From: Streptomyces californicus
Lineage (GTDB): Bacteria; Actinomycetota; Actinomycetes; Streptomycetales; Streptomycetaceae
Length of the DNA stretch: 64,000 nt
Direction: 5' to 3'
NCBI RefSeq assembly: GCF_000717645.1
Contig: NZ_JNZZ01000001.1
Location: forward strand, 186,001 to 250,000
The position numbers were made by a program, and so were the translations under genes. This document shows, piece by piece, positions 54,846 to 62,955 of the stretch; the first letter of the stretch is position 1, and every line of letters begins with the position of its first letter. A model generated the notes under the pieces. The model did no database searches. It saw only the letters and a list, made by a program, of their open reading frames with translations, and was not told where the DNA came from.

Positions 54846-56612
54846 ATGCGCTTCACCCGCAGGAACACGGCTCTCGCCACCGTCGCCGCGGCCGCCGTCA
54901 CCGCCGGCCTGCTCGTCCCCGGCGCGTCCGGCGCGGACACCGCGACCGCCGCCGCCACCGATCCGAACGTGCGCGCCGTGTGCGCCGACCGCCGCCCCGG
55001 GCCGGCCGACCCGGGCGCGTACGGCATGCAGCTCGACGGCACGTTCCGGCACCCCTCCCTCACCCCCGTGGACGAGGAGTCCGACCACCCCTTCCCGGGG
55101 CGCAACGCCGCGTACGACACCCGCTCGTACATCAAGAACATGAAGGTCGAAGCGGCCTACGAGGGAGCCGACTTCACCCCCGACTACTTCCACACCTGGC
55201 AGAACGTCGTCGACTTCGACGGCCGCCGCTACCTCTTCCAGTACGACCGCTCCGAGGGCCGCGTCTACGACATCACCGACGTGCGGAGGGTGAGGGTCGT
55301 CGAGCGGATGAGCCGCGAGGACGTCGGCGGCGACGAGGCCCGTGCCAACGGCGACTGGGCGGCGCACGACTACTGGGGCGCCTCCACCGTCCAGTGGAAC
55401 AAGAAGCTGAACGCCTACGTCATGGTGCAGAGCTTCGAGAGCAGGCGGCAGATCTCCGAACTCTCCGACCACCCGCCGCTCGACAAGTACAACAACCCCG
55501 ACGGCGTACGGAAGCTGCGGGAGAAGCCGGGGCTCAAGGGCTTCAAGGTGTACCGCCTCGACGGCCCGCGCAAGAAGGACTGGAAGCTCCTGGCCACCGT
55601 CTCCACCGACTCCACCCAGGCCGACCCGCTGCGAAGCGACCCCGCCACCGCACAGCAGGGCTCCGGCTCGATCGACGTGCCGTACTGGACGGGCGAGAAG
55701 TACATGTTCATCGCGACCGCGCCCGACGACACCTACTCCGGCAGCGAGTACCCCACCAACCTCCACTCGGCCGGCTACCAGTCCTGGGACATGTCCGACC
55801 CGGCGCACCCCCGGCTCCTGGACACCTGGCACCTGCCGGGCCAGCGGACCGGCGAGGACGCCGCCTACCGGCAGAACCCGCGCTGCGGCAACCGCACGAG
55901 CTGGATGGGCGCCCGGATGCCGCTCTTCCTCCCCAAGCCCGTGGAGAAGGGCGGGCGTTACGCCTTCGCCGCGATGGGCGGCTACGGCCTCACGGTCCTC
56001 GACGTCTCCGACCCGTCGAACCTGCGGACCGTGAGCCACCTCGACCTCCCGGCGTCGGTCTCGGGCACCGAGGGCGACAACATCGACGTCTCCCAGTACG
56101 AGAAGACCGGAATGATCTACTACTCCGGCTACCCGCTCACCGAGGACTGCTACGAGCCCTACAAGGACGTCTACCAGATCGACGCCAAGGACCCGGAGAA
56201 GCCCCGCGTCGTCGGTGTCCTCCCCCGCCCGGTACCGCCCAGGTCGTCCGGGATCACGGACTACTGCCAGCGGCGCGGCAGCTTCGGCCCCAAGCGGACC
56301 GGCTACTACACCAACCCGGGCAAGCACGACGCCGGCGTCCTCGGCTACGGCTTCTACAACGCGGGCGTGCAGTTCTTCGACGTGTCGGACCCCGCCGACC
56401 CGGAGGTCTCCGCGTACTTCGTGCCGAAGGCGTACGGCCGCGACACGGCGGAGTACGCCTACGGCAACCAAACCCACGGGGTCTACGTGGAGTGGGACCG
56501 GAACATCGCCTGGGCCCTGACCAACCACGGCATCTACGCCCTGTCGTCGAAGGTCCTGGGCAAGCCCGACCTCGACGCCCCCGCCAGGCCGTTCCGCACC
56601 AGCGAGTTCTGA
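54846..56612 (+). CDS. Secreted LVIVD-repeat (beta-propeller-like) protein of unknown function
   Basis: This 588-aa exported protein has a signal peptide (MRFTRRNTALATVAAAAVTA then GLLVPGASGA). The mature part contains scattered propeller-type blades ending in V-x-D-V-S-D-P (TVLDVSDPSNLRTVSHLDLP, FFDVSDPADPEVSAYFVP, SWDMSDPAHPRLLDTWHLPG) and cysteines (CADRRPG, NPRCGNRTS, EDCYEPY, DYCQRRG) that could form disulfides. No catalytic motif was recognised. ATG at 54846 has GAAAGGAC upstream, 72 nt after kynureninase, so it is probably in the same operon. A binding or scaffold role is only a guess. Confidence 0.8.
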   Translation: MRFTRRNTALATVAAAAVTAGLLVPGASGADTATAAATDPNVRAVCADRRPGPADPGAYGMQLDGTFRHPSLTPVDEESDHPFPGRNAAYDTRSYIKNMKVEAAYEGADFTPDYFHTWQNVVDFDGRRYLFQYDRSEGRVYDITDVRRVRVVERMSREDVGGDEARANGDWAAHDYWGASTVQWNKKLNAYVMVQSFESRRQISELSDHPPLDKYNNPDGVRKLREKPGLKGFKVYRLDGPRKKDWKLLATVSTDSTQADPLRSDPATAQQGSGSIDVPYWTGEKYMFIATAPDDTYSGSEYPTNLHSAGYQSWDMSDPAHPRLLDTWHLPGQRTGEDAAYRQNPRCGNRTSWMGARMPLFLPKPVEKGGRYAFAAMGGYGLTVLDVSDPSNLRTVSHLDLPASVSGTEGDNIDVSQYEKTGMIYYSGYPLTEDCYEPYKDVYQIDAKDPEKPRVVGVLPRPVPPRSSGITDYCQRRGSFGPKRTGYYTNPGKHDAGVLGYGFYNAGVQFFDVSDPADPEVSAYFVPKAYGRDTAEYAYGNQTHGVYVEWDRNIAWALTNHGIYALSSKVLGKPDLDAPARPFRTSEF

Positions 56613-56655
56613 CCCTCCCCCGTCGCCCACCCCCGTGCAGAAGGGCCCCACCGCC

Positions 56656-58119
56656 ATGGCCTCACCCAGCGACTCCGCACCCCTCGCCCCGGCGTCCGCC
56701 GACGGCACCAGACCCTCGCCCGGCTCCGGCTCCGGCTCCGACAAGGGGCTGGTCCGCTCGCTCACCCACCGGCAGACCACCATGATCGGGCTGGGCTCCG
56801 CGCTCGGCACCGGCCTCTTCCTCGGCTCCGGTTCGGCGATGTCCGTCGCCGGGCCCGCCGTGATCGTCTCGTACGTGATCGGAGCGGTCCTGGTCGCGAT
56901 CATCGCCGTACTGCTCGGCGAGATGTCCGCCGCCCACCCCGTCCAAGGCTCGTTCGGCACCATCGCCCGCCGCTACCTGGGCCCCTGGGCCGGCTTCCTC
57001 AGCAGCTGGCTGTACTGGTTCAGCGCCGTCGTCGTCATCGGCACCGAGGTCGTCGCCTCCGCGCTCTACCTCCGCTGGTGGTGGCCGGCGGTGCCGATGT
57101 CGGTGGCGATCCTCGCCGTCGCGGCGATCGTCCTCGCGGTCAACGTGATCAGTGTGAAGTCCTTCGGCACCACCGAGTTCTGGCTCTCCAGCATCAAGGT
57201 GACGGCCCTGTGCGCCTTCATCCTCTGCGCGGCCCTGCTGGTCGTCTTCGGGCTGCCGGACACCGAGGCCACGGGCTTCACGCACCTCACCGACGACGGC
57301 GGCTTCCTCCCGCACGGCGTGAGCTCGATCTGGCTGGCCATGTCCGTGGTGATGTTCGCGTACGCCGGTTTCGAGGTCGTCGCCATCGCCTCCGCCGAGG
57401 CCGCCGACCCGCAGCGCACCATACGCACCGCGATGCGCCAACTGGCCTGGCGGCTCAGCTTCTTCTACCTGCTCTCCATCACCCTGGTGCTGGCCCTGAT
57501 CCCGTGGCGCCGGATGGCTGACGGCGACGGCAGCGTGGAGGCGAGCCCCTTCGTCCGGGTCTTCTCCGAGATCGGCGTGCCCGCCGCCGCGACCGTCACC
57601 AACGCGGTCGTGCTCATCGCCGCCATGTCCGCCGCCAACGCCCACCTGTACGGCGCCTCCCGGCTGCTCCACTCGCTCGGCGACGACGGCCTCGCGCCGA
57701 AGCCGCTGGCCCGGCTCAACCGCCGCGGTGTCCCGGCGGTCGCGATCGCCGCGTCCACCCTGGGCATCGCGGCCGCGGCCCTGCTCGCCTTCTACGACGT
57801 CAGCGGTCTCTTCGGCATCATGATGTCGATCGCGATCTTCGCGGTGATGCTGGTGTGGCTCCTGATCCTGGCCTCGTACGTCGCCTTCCGACGCCACCGC
57901 ACCGCGAACCCCGGGGAGTTCACCGGCTTCTCCGTCCGGGGCGGCGACAAGCTCGCGGTCGTCGCGGGGCTCGGCGTCCTCGCGGTCGCGGCGACGGCGG
58001 TGAAGGTGCCCGACATGCGGCAGGCGGCCGTCATCGGCATCGTCTTCACCCTCGCCCTCCTCGCCTGCTACGCCCTGACGGCACGGAGGCGGCCTTCCGG
58101 GGCCGGGTATCGAAAGTAG
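56656..58119 (+). CDS. APC-family amino acid permease
   Basis: This 487-aa transporter has twelve predicted membrane segments. Conserved features are GLGSALGTGLFLGSGSAMSV, the AAT-type GEMSAAHPVQGSFGTIARRY and the VMFAYAGFEVVAIASAEAAD TM6 region. ATG at 56656 has AGAAGGG upstream; GTG at 56635 is possible. Position 43 nt after the LVIVD gene and the preceding catabolic genes suggest uptake of kynurenine, 3-hydroxykynurenine or tryptophan, by inference only. Confidence 0.88.
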   Translation: MASPSDSAPLAPASADGTRPSPGSGSGSDKGLVRSLTHRQTTMIGLGSALGTGLFLGSGSAMSVAGPAVIVSYVIGAVLVAIIAVLLGEMSAAHPVQGSFGTIARRYLGPWAGFLSSWLYWFSAVVVIGTEVVASALYLRWWWPAVPMSVAILAVAAIVLAVNVISVKSFGTTEFWLSSIKVTALCAFILCAALLVVFGLPDTEATGFTHLTDDGGFLPHGVSSIWLAMSVVMFAYAGFEVVAIASAEAADPQRTIRTAMRQLAWRLSFFYLLSITLVLALIPWRRMADGDGSVEASPFVRVFSEIGVPAAATVTNAVVLIAAMSAANAHLYGASRLLHSLGDDGLAPKPLARLNRRGVPAVAIAASTLGIAAAALLAFYDVSGLFGIMMSIAIFAVMLVWLLILASYVAFRRHRTANPGEFTGFSVRGGDKLAVVAGLGVLAVAATAVKVPDMRQAAVIGIVFTLALLACYALTARRRPSGAGYRK

Positions 58120-58137
58120 GTCGTGACCGGTGGGTGA

Positions 58138-58452
58138 TCACTGCCCACGGGGCTCGCGGAAACTGATCGCCGGCCCATGATCCAGGGCGGGGCCCGGACA
58201 CGTCCGGGCCCCGCCCTGGATGCCGTCCTTCACACCCGGCGGCGAGATCCGCCGCTCCGCGGCGCCGCCCGACTCGTCGCCACCGCCCGCCACCGTCACC
58301 TGGGATCCACCCGCCACCGGCCGTGGACCGGCGTCACGTGGCGGCCCCTGCCCTTCGGCCTTCGGCGCGGGAGACTTCTCGCGGGACTTCGCTCTGGTCT
58401 TCTTCCGGGTGGGCCCGGCGGGAAGCGACGGAGGGTGGTGCTGCGCCGACAC
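58138..58452 (-). CDS. Possible small protein, low confidence
   Basis: A 104-aa frame begins with GTG at 58452, preceded by GGAGGG with good spacing. It starts MSAQHHPPSLPAGPTRKKTR, then a Lys/Arg-rich and Pro/Gly-rich stretch (ERRISPPGVKDGIQ). Its 3' end runs through the terminator hairpin of the permease operon, which argues against a gene of this full length. No homology recognised. Confidence 0.25.
   Translation of the reverse strand: MSAQHHPPSLPAGPTRKKTRAKSREKSPAPKAEGQGPPRDAGPRPVAGGSQVTVAGGGDESGGAAERRISPPGVKDGIQGGARTCPGPALDHGPAISFREPRGQ
58181..58220 (+). terminator. Stem-loop after the kynurenine operon
   Basis: A perfect 19-bp stem (58181-58199 with 58202-58220), 61 nt after the permease stop. 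Confidence 0.85.
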
Positions 58453-58651
58453 GGCACCACCCTCCACGCTTGTGCGGCACCGCGCGACCGGGACAGGCCC
58501 GGCGCACAGTGTCTCTGTCACTCTGGTGGAGGACCGGGGAAACTCACCAGAGTTGCAGAGGGTTGCAACATGAGGTGGGCTGATCGGCGGCCCGGCATGA
58601 TCAGGACGGGCCGGCGGGCGGGCCGGGAAGTGGTCGGGGGGTACGGGGACC
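58453..58651. promoter_or_regulatory. Upstream region of the GAF regulator
   Basis: The gap holds GTGTCTCTGTCAC near 58508-58520 and two direct GTTGCA copies in GTTGCAGAGG-GTTGCAAC near 58553-58570, candidate operator sites. With 58221-58452 it makes a ~430-nt stretch whose only possible gene is the doubtful minus-strand ORF. Confidence 0.35.
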
Positions 58652-59947
58652 ATGACGAGCGCAGGTTCTGCGGAGGTGGTGCGGGTGACGGGCCAGGGGG
58701 CGGGCCCGCAGGCGGCCCGGTTGCTCCATAGGGCGCGGGAGGCGCGGCTGGCAGGGGAGCGTACCCCCGCGGTGCCCCGGGCGGAGATCGACGCCTCCTG
58801 GGACCGGGCGGTGCGCTGCGGCGTCGATCCCGACCAGTCGCCGGAGAGCGAGTTGCTGGAGGCCGACGAGATCGAGCACCGGCGGCACAGTACGGCGCTC
58901 GGCGAGCTGATGCCGCTGCTGCGGGCGGGGCTCGCCTCGATCGCGGACGCCGCACGGCAGATCATGGTGGTGACCGACGCCGAGGGCCGGGTGCTGTGGC
59001 GGCAGGGCAACGCGGGCGTGCTGCGGCGGGCCCACGACATCTGCCTGGAGGAGGGGGCGGCCTGGAGCGAGGCGGCGACCGGGACGAACGCCATCGGGAC
59101 GGCGCTGGTCGACCGGGTCCCGGTCCAGGTCCACTCGGCGGAGCACTTCATCCGGGCGCTGCACCAGTGGACCTGCGCCGCGGCCCCGGTACGGGACCCG
59201 CGCGACGGACGGCTGCTCGGGATCGTCGACATCAGCGGGCCGGCCTCCACGTTCCATCCGGCGACACTGGCGCTGGTCGACTCGGTGGCCCGGCTGGCGG
59301 AGGGCGAGCTGCGCTCCCGTCATCTGGCGGAGATCGAGCGGCTGCGGTCGGTGGCCGCGCCGATCCTGTGCCGGGTCGGCGGGCGGGCGCTGGCGGTGGA
59401 CGCGCACGGGCGGCTGGCGGCGGTGACCGGCATGGCCCCGGTGGACCGTCTGCCGCTGCCGAAGTCCCTGCGGCCGGGCCGGGTGTGGCTGCCCTCGCTC
59501 GGCATGTGCCAGGTCGATCCGCTGCCGGGCGGCTGGCTGGTGCGGGTGGGCGAGGGCCCGGCCGAGGACGTGCCGCGCCGGGTGGTGCTGGACCTGAGCA
59601 GGCCCCGGACGCCGGCCGTGCATCTGACCGGGCCGCTCGGCAACCGTACGCAGCGGCTCTCGCCCCGCCACGCGGAGCTGCTGTTCGCGCTGGCGGCGCA
59701 CCGGGAGGGGCGGACGGCGGCGGAGCTGGCGCGGGACCTCTTCGGCGACGCGGGCCGGACGGTGACGGTGCGGGCCGAGATCTCCCGGCTGCGTCGCCGG
59801 CTGGCGGAGGTCCTGGCCCACCGCCCGTACCGGTTCGCCGACGGGGTGGAGGTGGAGGTGGTCCACCCGGACCACGGCGCGGACCTGCTGCCGCACTCGA
59901 TGGCTCCGGTGGTGGCGGAGGCGCGCCGGGCGGCACGGGCCACCTGA
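58652..59947 (+). CDS. GAF domain transcriptional regulator (AcoR-like N-terminus)
   Basis: This 431-aa protein has an AcoR-type N-terminal region (EIDASWDRAVRCGVDPD), a GAF domain at about 90-230 (VVTDAEGRVLWRQGNAGVLR, EEGAAWSEAATGTNAIGTAL) and a C-terminal winged-helix-like domain (LSPRHAELLFALAAHREGRT then VTVRAEISRLRRRLAEVLA). The sigma-54 AAA+ module of true AcoR is absent, as expected in Streptomyces. Relatives lie next to aldehyde/alcohol dehydrogenase genes; none is present here. ATG at 58652 with GGGGAC upstream. Confidence 0.82.
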   Translation: MTSAGSAEVVRVTGQGAGPQAARLLHRAREARLAGERTPAVPRAEIDASWDRAVRCGVDPDQSPESELLEADEIEHRRHSTALGELMPLLRAGLASIADAARQIMVVTDAEGRVLWRQGNAGVLRRAHDICLEEGAAWSEAATGTNAIGTALVDRVPVQVHSAEHFIRALHQWTCAAAPVRDPRDGRLLGIVDISGPASTFHPATLALVDSVARLAEGELRSRHLAEIERLRSVAAPILCRVGGRALAVDAHGRLAAVTGMAPVDRLPLPKSLRPGRVWLPSLGMCQVDPLPGGWLVRVGEGPAEDVPRRVVLDLSRPRTPAVHLTGPLGNRTQRLSPRHAELLFALAAHREGRTAAELARDLFGDAGRTVTVRAEISRLRRRLAEVLAHRPYRFADGVEVEVVHPDHGADLLPHSMAPVVAEARRAARAT

Positions 59948-60079
59948 GGCGGGGGCGTACGGGCCGGAGCGGGTCGGCCGAGGCCGGGCCGGGCGGGCGG
60001 GGAGGGCTGGGTCGGGCGGCCGTGGCGTGCGAGGGGCCCGATGTCCGCGCGGCGGCGGCTCCGTGGTTGTCTGGCGGTC

Positions 60080-60670
60080 ATGAGCGACACCCCGCAGCCC
60101 GCAGCCCCGACCACCGAGGTGACCGTCTGGTCGCTGGAGCAGACCTCGCCCGACGACCTCCGCCCGGCGTCCGCGCCCGAGGGCGATGTGCGCGTCGTCC
60201 GGTCCGAGGTCCCCTCGCCGGAGTTCAGCCGGTTCCTCTACACCGCCGTGGGCGGGGACATCCGGTGGACCGACCGGCTGGGCCTGACGTACGCCCAGTG
60301 GGACGAGGTCCTGCGCCGGCCCGGGGCGGAGACGTGGGTGGCGTACGAGAACGGCACGCCCGCCGGGTACGTCGAGCTGGACGCGCAGGACGACGGCGTG
60401 GTCGAGATCGTGTACTTCGGGCTGATCCCGGCGTTCCGGGGCCGCCGGATCGGCGGGCACCTCCTGTCGTACGGGGTGGCGCGCGCCTGGGACCTGGCGG
60501 AGCGGTGGCCGGGGCGGGAGGCGACGAAGCGGGTGTGGCTGCACACCTGTTCGAAGGACGGTCCGCACGCGATGGACAACTACCTGCGGCGGGGTTTCCG
60601 GCTCTTCGGTACGGAGACCGAGGTGGAGCCGGAGGTGGCGACGCCCGGACCGTGGCCCGGAGCGTACTGA
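60080..60670 (+). CDS. GNAT family N-acetyltransferase
   Basis: This 196-aa protein has a GNAT core: AYENGTPAGYVELDAQDDGV, VYFGLIPAFRGRRIGGHLLS (the Q/RxxGxG/A acetyl-CoA loop as FRGRRIG) and a closing FRLFGTETEVE. The acceptor is unknown. ATG at 60080 is chosen; the frame opens earlier without an RBS. It is followed by a terminator before the sulfur operon. Confidence 0.85.
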   Translation: MSDTPQPAAPTTEVTVWSLEQTSPDDLRPASAPEGDVRVVRSEVPSPEFSRFLYTAVGGDIRWTDRLGLTYAQWDEVLRRPGAETWVAYENGTPAGYVELDAQDDGVVEIVYFGLIPAFRGRRIGGHLLSYGVARAWDLAERWPGREATKRVWLHTCSKDGPHAMDNYLRRGFRLFGTETEVEPEVATPGPWPGAY

Positions 60671-60684
60671 GACGCGGACGATCT

Positions 60685-60719
60685 CCGGGGGTGGTGGGCG
60701 GGCGCTCCACCACCCCCGG
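60685..60719 (+). terminator. Stem-loop after the GNAT gene
   Basis: CCGGGGGTGGTGG (60685-60697) pairs perfectly with 60707-60719 around a 9-nt loop, 15 nt past the stop. Confidence 0.8.
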
Positions 60720-60826
60720 CGGCTTCCCCGAGATCCCGCCGCCGCCCGGGTGGGCGTTTTGTCAGCGAATGGTGTCGTCGCAGCGCGTGACCGACACCAC
60801 AGCGTCTCACCCCTCGGGACAATGCC

Positions 60827-60851
60827 GTCCACATAGCGGATAGTGGTGGAC
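60827..60851. promoter_or_regulatory. Dyad upstream of the sulfate-assimilation operon
   Basis: GTCCAC (60827-60832) and GTGGAC (60846-60851) form an inverted repeat 32 nt before the leader peptide ATG. It overlaps the position expected for the promoter and may be an operator. Confidence 0.4.
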
Positions 60852-60882
60852 TGCCCCGAGATGCGCGTGCCACGCTTCCGTC

Positions 60883-60966
60883 ATGCCTGGAACTGGAATT
60901 GCCTTGGTGAGTCGACGCCACGTCGACCTCGGCCGCATGTCCAGCGCCATCTGTCCGGCGAGCTGA
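60883..60966 (+). CDS. Cysteine-containing leader peptide
   Basis: This 27-aa ORF reads MPGTGIALVSRRHVDLGRMS then SAICPAS and stop. Very similar peptides are annotated as putative leader peptides before sulfur-metabolism genes in Streptomyces. The Cys near the end fits attenuation by cysteinyl-tRNA supply. No Shine-Dalgarno precedes it, so it may be leaderless. It ends 115 nt before sirA, with a strong hairpin between. Confidence 0.75.
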   Translation: MPGTGIALVSRRHVDLGRMSSAICPAS

Positions 60967-61009
60967 GAGACCCAGCACCGCCGCCTTCTTCTTTCCTCTG
61001 AACCGCCCT

Positions 61010-61039
61010 GCGCACCGCCGCGCCTCAGCGCGAGTGCGC
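61010..61039 (+). promoter_or_regulatory. Hairpin between leader peptide and sirA
   Basis: GCGCAC (61010-61015) pairs with GTGCGC (61034-61039) and inner CGCGC (61019-61023) with GCGCG (61028-61032), loop CTCA. CTCTGA/TCAGAG at about 60996 and 61043 could extend it. It is a candidate attenuator for cysteine control. Confidence 0.5.
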
Positions 61040-61081
61040 TGCTCAGAGCCGCCCTCCCGCAGTCCCGAAGGACGTATTGTC

Positions 61082-62779
61082 ATGGCCGCTACCCCGGATC
61101 AGCCTGCGCCCGCCACGCCCCGCCGCAAGGCCGGACGCCACCGTGGCGAGGGACAGTGGGCCGTGGGCCACCACACCCCCCTGAACGGGAACGAGCAGTT
61201 CAAGAAGGATGACGACGGTCTCAACGTACGGACACGCATTGAGACGATCTACTCCAAGCGCGGCTTCGACTCCATCGACCCGAACGACCTGCGCGGACGG
61301 ATGCGCTGGTGGGGGCTCTACACCCAGCGCAAGCCCGGCATCGACGGCGGCAAGACGGCCGTGCTGGAGCCGGAGGAGCTGGACGACGAGTACTTCATGC
61401 TGCGGGTCCGCATCGACGGCGGGCGGCTGACCACCCGGCAGCTGCGGGTCATCGGCGAGATCTCCGAGGAGTTCGCGCGCGGGACGGCGGACCTGACCGA
61501 CCGGCAGAACGTGCAGTACCACTGGATCCGCATCGAGGACGTGCCGGAGATCTGGCGGCGGCTCGAAGAGGTCGGCCTGTCCACCACCGAGGCGTGCGGC
61601 GACACACCGCGCGTGATCCTCGGCTCGCCCGTCGCGGGCATCGCCGAGAACGAGATCATCGACGGCACACCCGCGATCGACGAGATCCAGCGCCGGTTCA
61701 TCGGCAACCCCGACTTCTCCAACCTGCCCCGCAAGTTCAAGTCCGCGATCTCCGGCTCCCCGCACCTGGACGTGGCGCACGAGATCAACGACATCGCCTT
61801 CGTCGGGGTGAACCACCCGGAGCACGGCCCCGGCTTCGACCTCTGGGTCGGCGGCGGCCTCTCCACCAACCCCAAGCTCGGGGTGCGGCTCGGCGCCTGG
61901 GTGCCGCTGGACGAGGTGCCCGACGTCTACGGCGGCGTCATCGGGATCTTCCGCGACTACGGCTACCGCCGGCTGCGCACCCGCGCCCGGCTGAAGTTCC
62001 TGGTCGCGGACTGGGGCGCGGAGAAGTTCCGCCAGATCCTCCAGGACGAGTACCTGAAGCGCGAACTGATCGACGGGCCCGCGCCGGAGCAGCCCGCCCA
62101 GACCTGGCGCGACCACCTCGGGGTGCACCGGCAGAAGGACGGCCGCTTCTACGTCGGCTTCGCCGCGCGGGTGGGCCGGGTCGACGGCTCCACGCTCACC
62201 AAGATCGCGGACCTGGCGGACCAGCACGGCTCCGGCCGGGTGCGGACCACCGCCGAGCAGAAGATGATCGTGCTGGACGTGGCGGAGGAACAGGTCGACT
62301 CGCTGGTCGCCGGCCTGGAGGCGCTCGACCTCAAGGTCACCCCCTCCCCCTTCCGGCGCGGCACGATGGCCTGCACCGGCATCGAGTTCTGCAAGCTCGC
62401 GATCGTCGAGACGAAGGCGCGCGGCGCCTCCCTGATCGACGAACTGGAGCGCCGCATCCCGGAGTTCGACCACCCGATCACCATCAACATCAACGGCTGC
62501 CCGAACGCCTGCGCCCGTATCCAGGTCGCGGACATCGGCCTCAAGGGCCAGTTGATGCTGGACGAGAACGGCGACCAGGTCGAGGGCTACCAGGTGCACC
62601 TCGGCGGGGCGCTCGGTCTGGACGCCGGGTTCGGCCGCAAGGTCCGCGGTCTCAAGGTCACCTCCGCCGAACTGCCGGACTACGTCGAGCGGGTGCTCGG
62701 CCGCTTCCAGGAGGAGCGCGAGGACGGCGAACGGTTCGCGACCTGGGCGGCGCGCGCCAGTGCGGAGTCCCTGTCATGA
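61082..62779 (+). CDS. sirA: Ferredoxin-dependent nitrite/sulfite reductase (sulfite reductase)
   Basis: This 565-aa siroheme/[4Fe-4S] enzyme reduces sulfite to sulfide with six electrons. It has two NIR_SIR ferredoxin-like half domains and two catalytic domains. Cluster cysteines are Cys431 and Cys437 (MACTGIEFCKLA) and Cys473 and Cys477 (NGCPNACARIQ). Sulfite is the likely substrate since it leads an operon with APS reductase and APS kinase. ATG at 61082 with GAAGGA upstream. Confidence 0.93.
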   Translation: MAATPDQPAPATPRRKAGRHRGEGQWAVGHHTPLNGNEQFKKDDDGLNVRTRIETIYSKRGFDSIDPNDLRGRMRWWGLYTQRKPGIDGGKTAVLEPEELDDEYFMLRVRIDGGRLTTRQLRVIGEISEEFARGTADLTDRQNVQYHWIRIEDVPEIWRRLEEVGLSTTEACGDTPRVILGSPVAGIAENEIIDGTPAIDEIQRRFIGNPDFSNLPRKFKSAISGSPHLDVAHEINDIAFVGVNHPEHGPGFDLWVGGGLSTNPKLGVRLGAWVPLDEVPDVYGGVIGIFRDYGYRRLRTRARLKFLVADWGAEKFRQILQDEYLKRELIDGPAPEQPAQTWRDHLGVHRQKDGRFYVGFAARVGRVDGSTLTKIADLADQHGSGRVRTTAEQKMIVLDVAEEQVDSLVAGLEALDLKVTPSPFRRGTMACTGIEFCKLAIVETKARGASLIDELERRIPEFDHPITININGCPNACARIQVADIGLKGQLMLDENGDQVEGYQVHLGGALGLDAGFGRKVRGLKVTSAELPDYVERVLGRFQEEREDGERFATWAARASAESLS

Positions 62780-62955
62780 GCGAGCGAGCCGCCCCGTTCC
62801 ACTGCCCGTACTGCGGCGACGAGGACCTGCGTCCCAACGAGACCGGTCACGGCGCCTGGGAATGCTCCTCCTGCAACCGCGCGTTCCAGCTGAAGTTCCT
62901 GGGTCTGCTGACCCGGGGCGTTCAGCGCAACGACGGTGAAGGGGACCGGATATGA
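62776..62955 (+). CDS. Small zinc-ribbon protein between sirA and cysH
   Basis: This 59-aa protein has two CxxC pairs (CPYCGDEDL and CSSCNRAFQL), a typical zinc ribbon or rubredoxin-like knuckle. ATG overlaps the sirA stop (ATGA) and its stop overlaps the cysH start by 4 nt, so it is translated with them. Small ORFs of this kind are common at this place in Streptomyces; the function is not established. It may assist electron delivery or iron-sulfur assembly. Confidence 0.85.
   Translation: MSERAAPFHCPYCGDEDLRPNETGHGAWECSSCNRAFQLKFLGLLTRGVQRNDGEGDRI

Noticed and set aside
53307..56963. Minus-strand frame of 1218 codons over kynureninase and the LVIVD gene
   Set aside because: Shadow of three well-supported plus-strand genes.
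58220..58573. Plus-strand frame of 117 codons upstream of the GAF regulator
   Set aside because: No RBS, starts inside the terminator hairpin, no domain.
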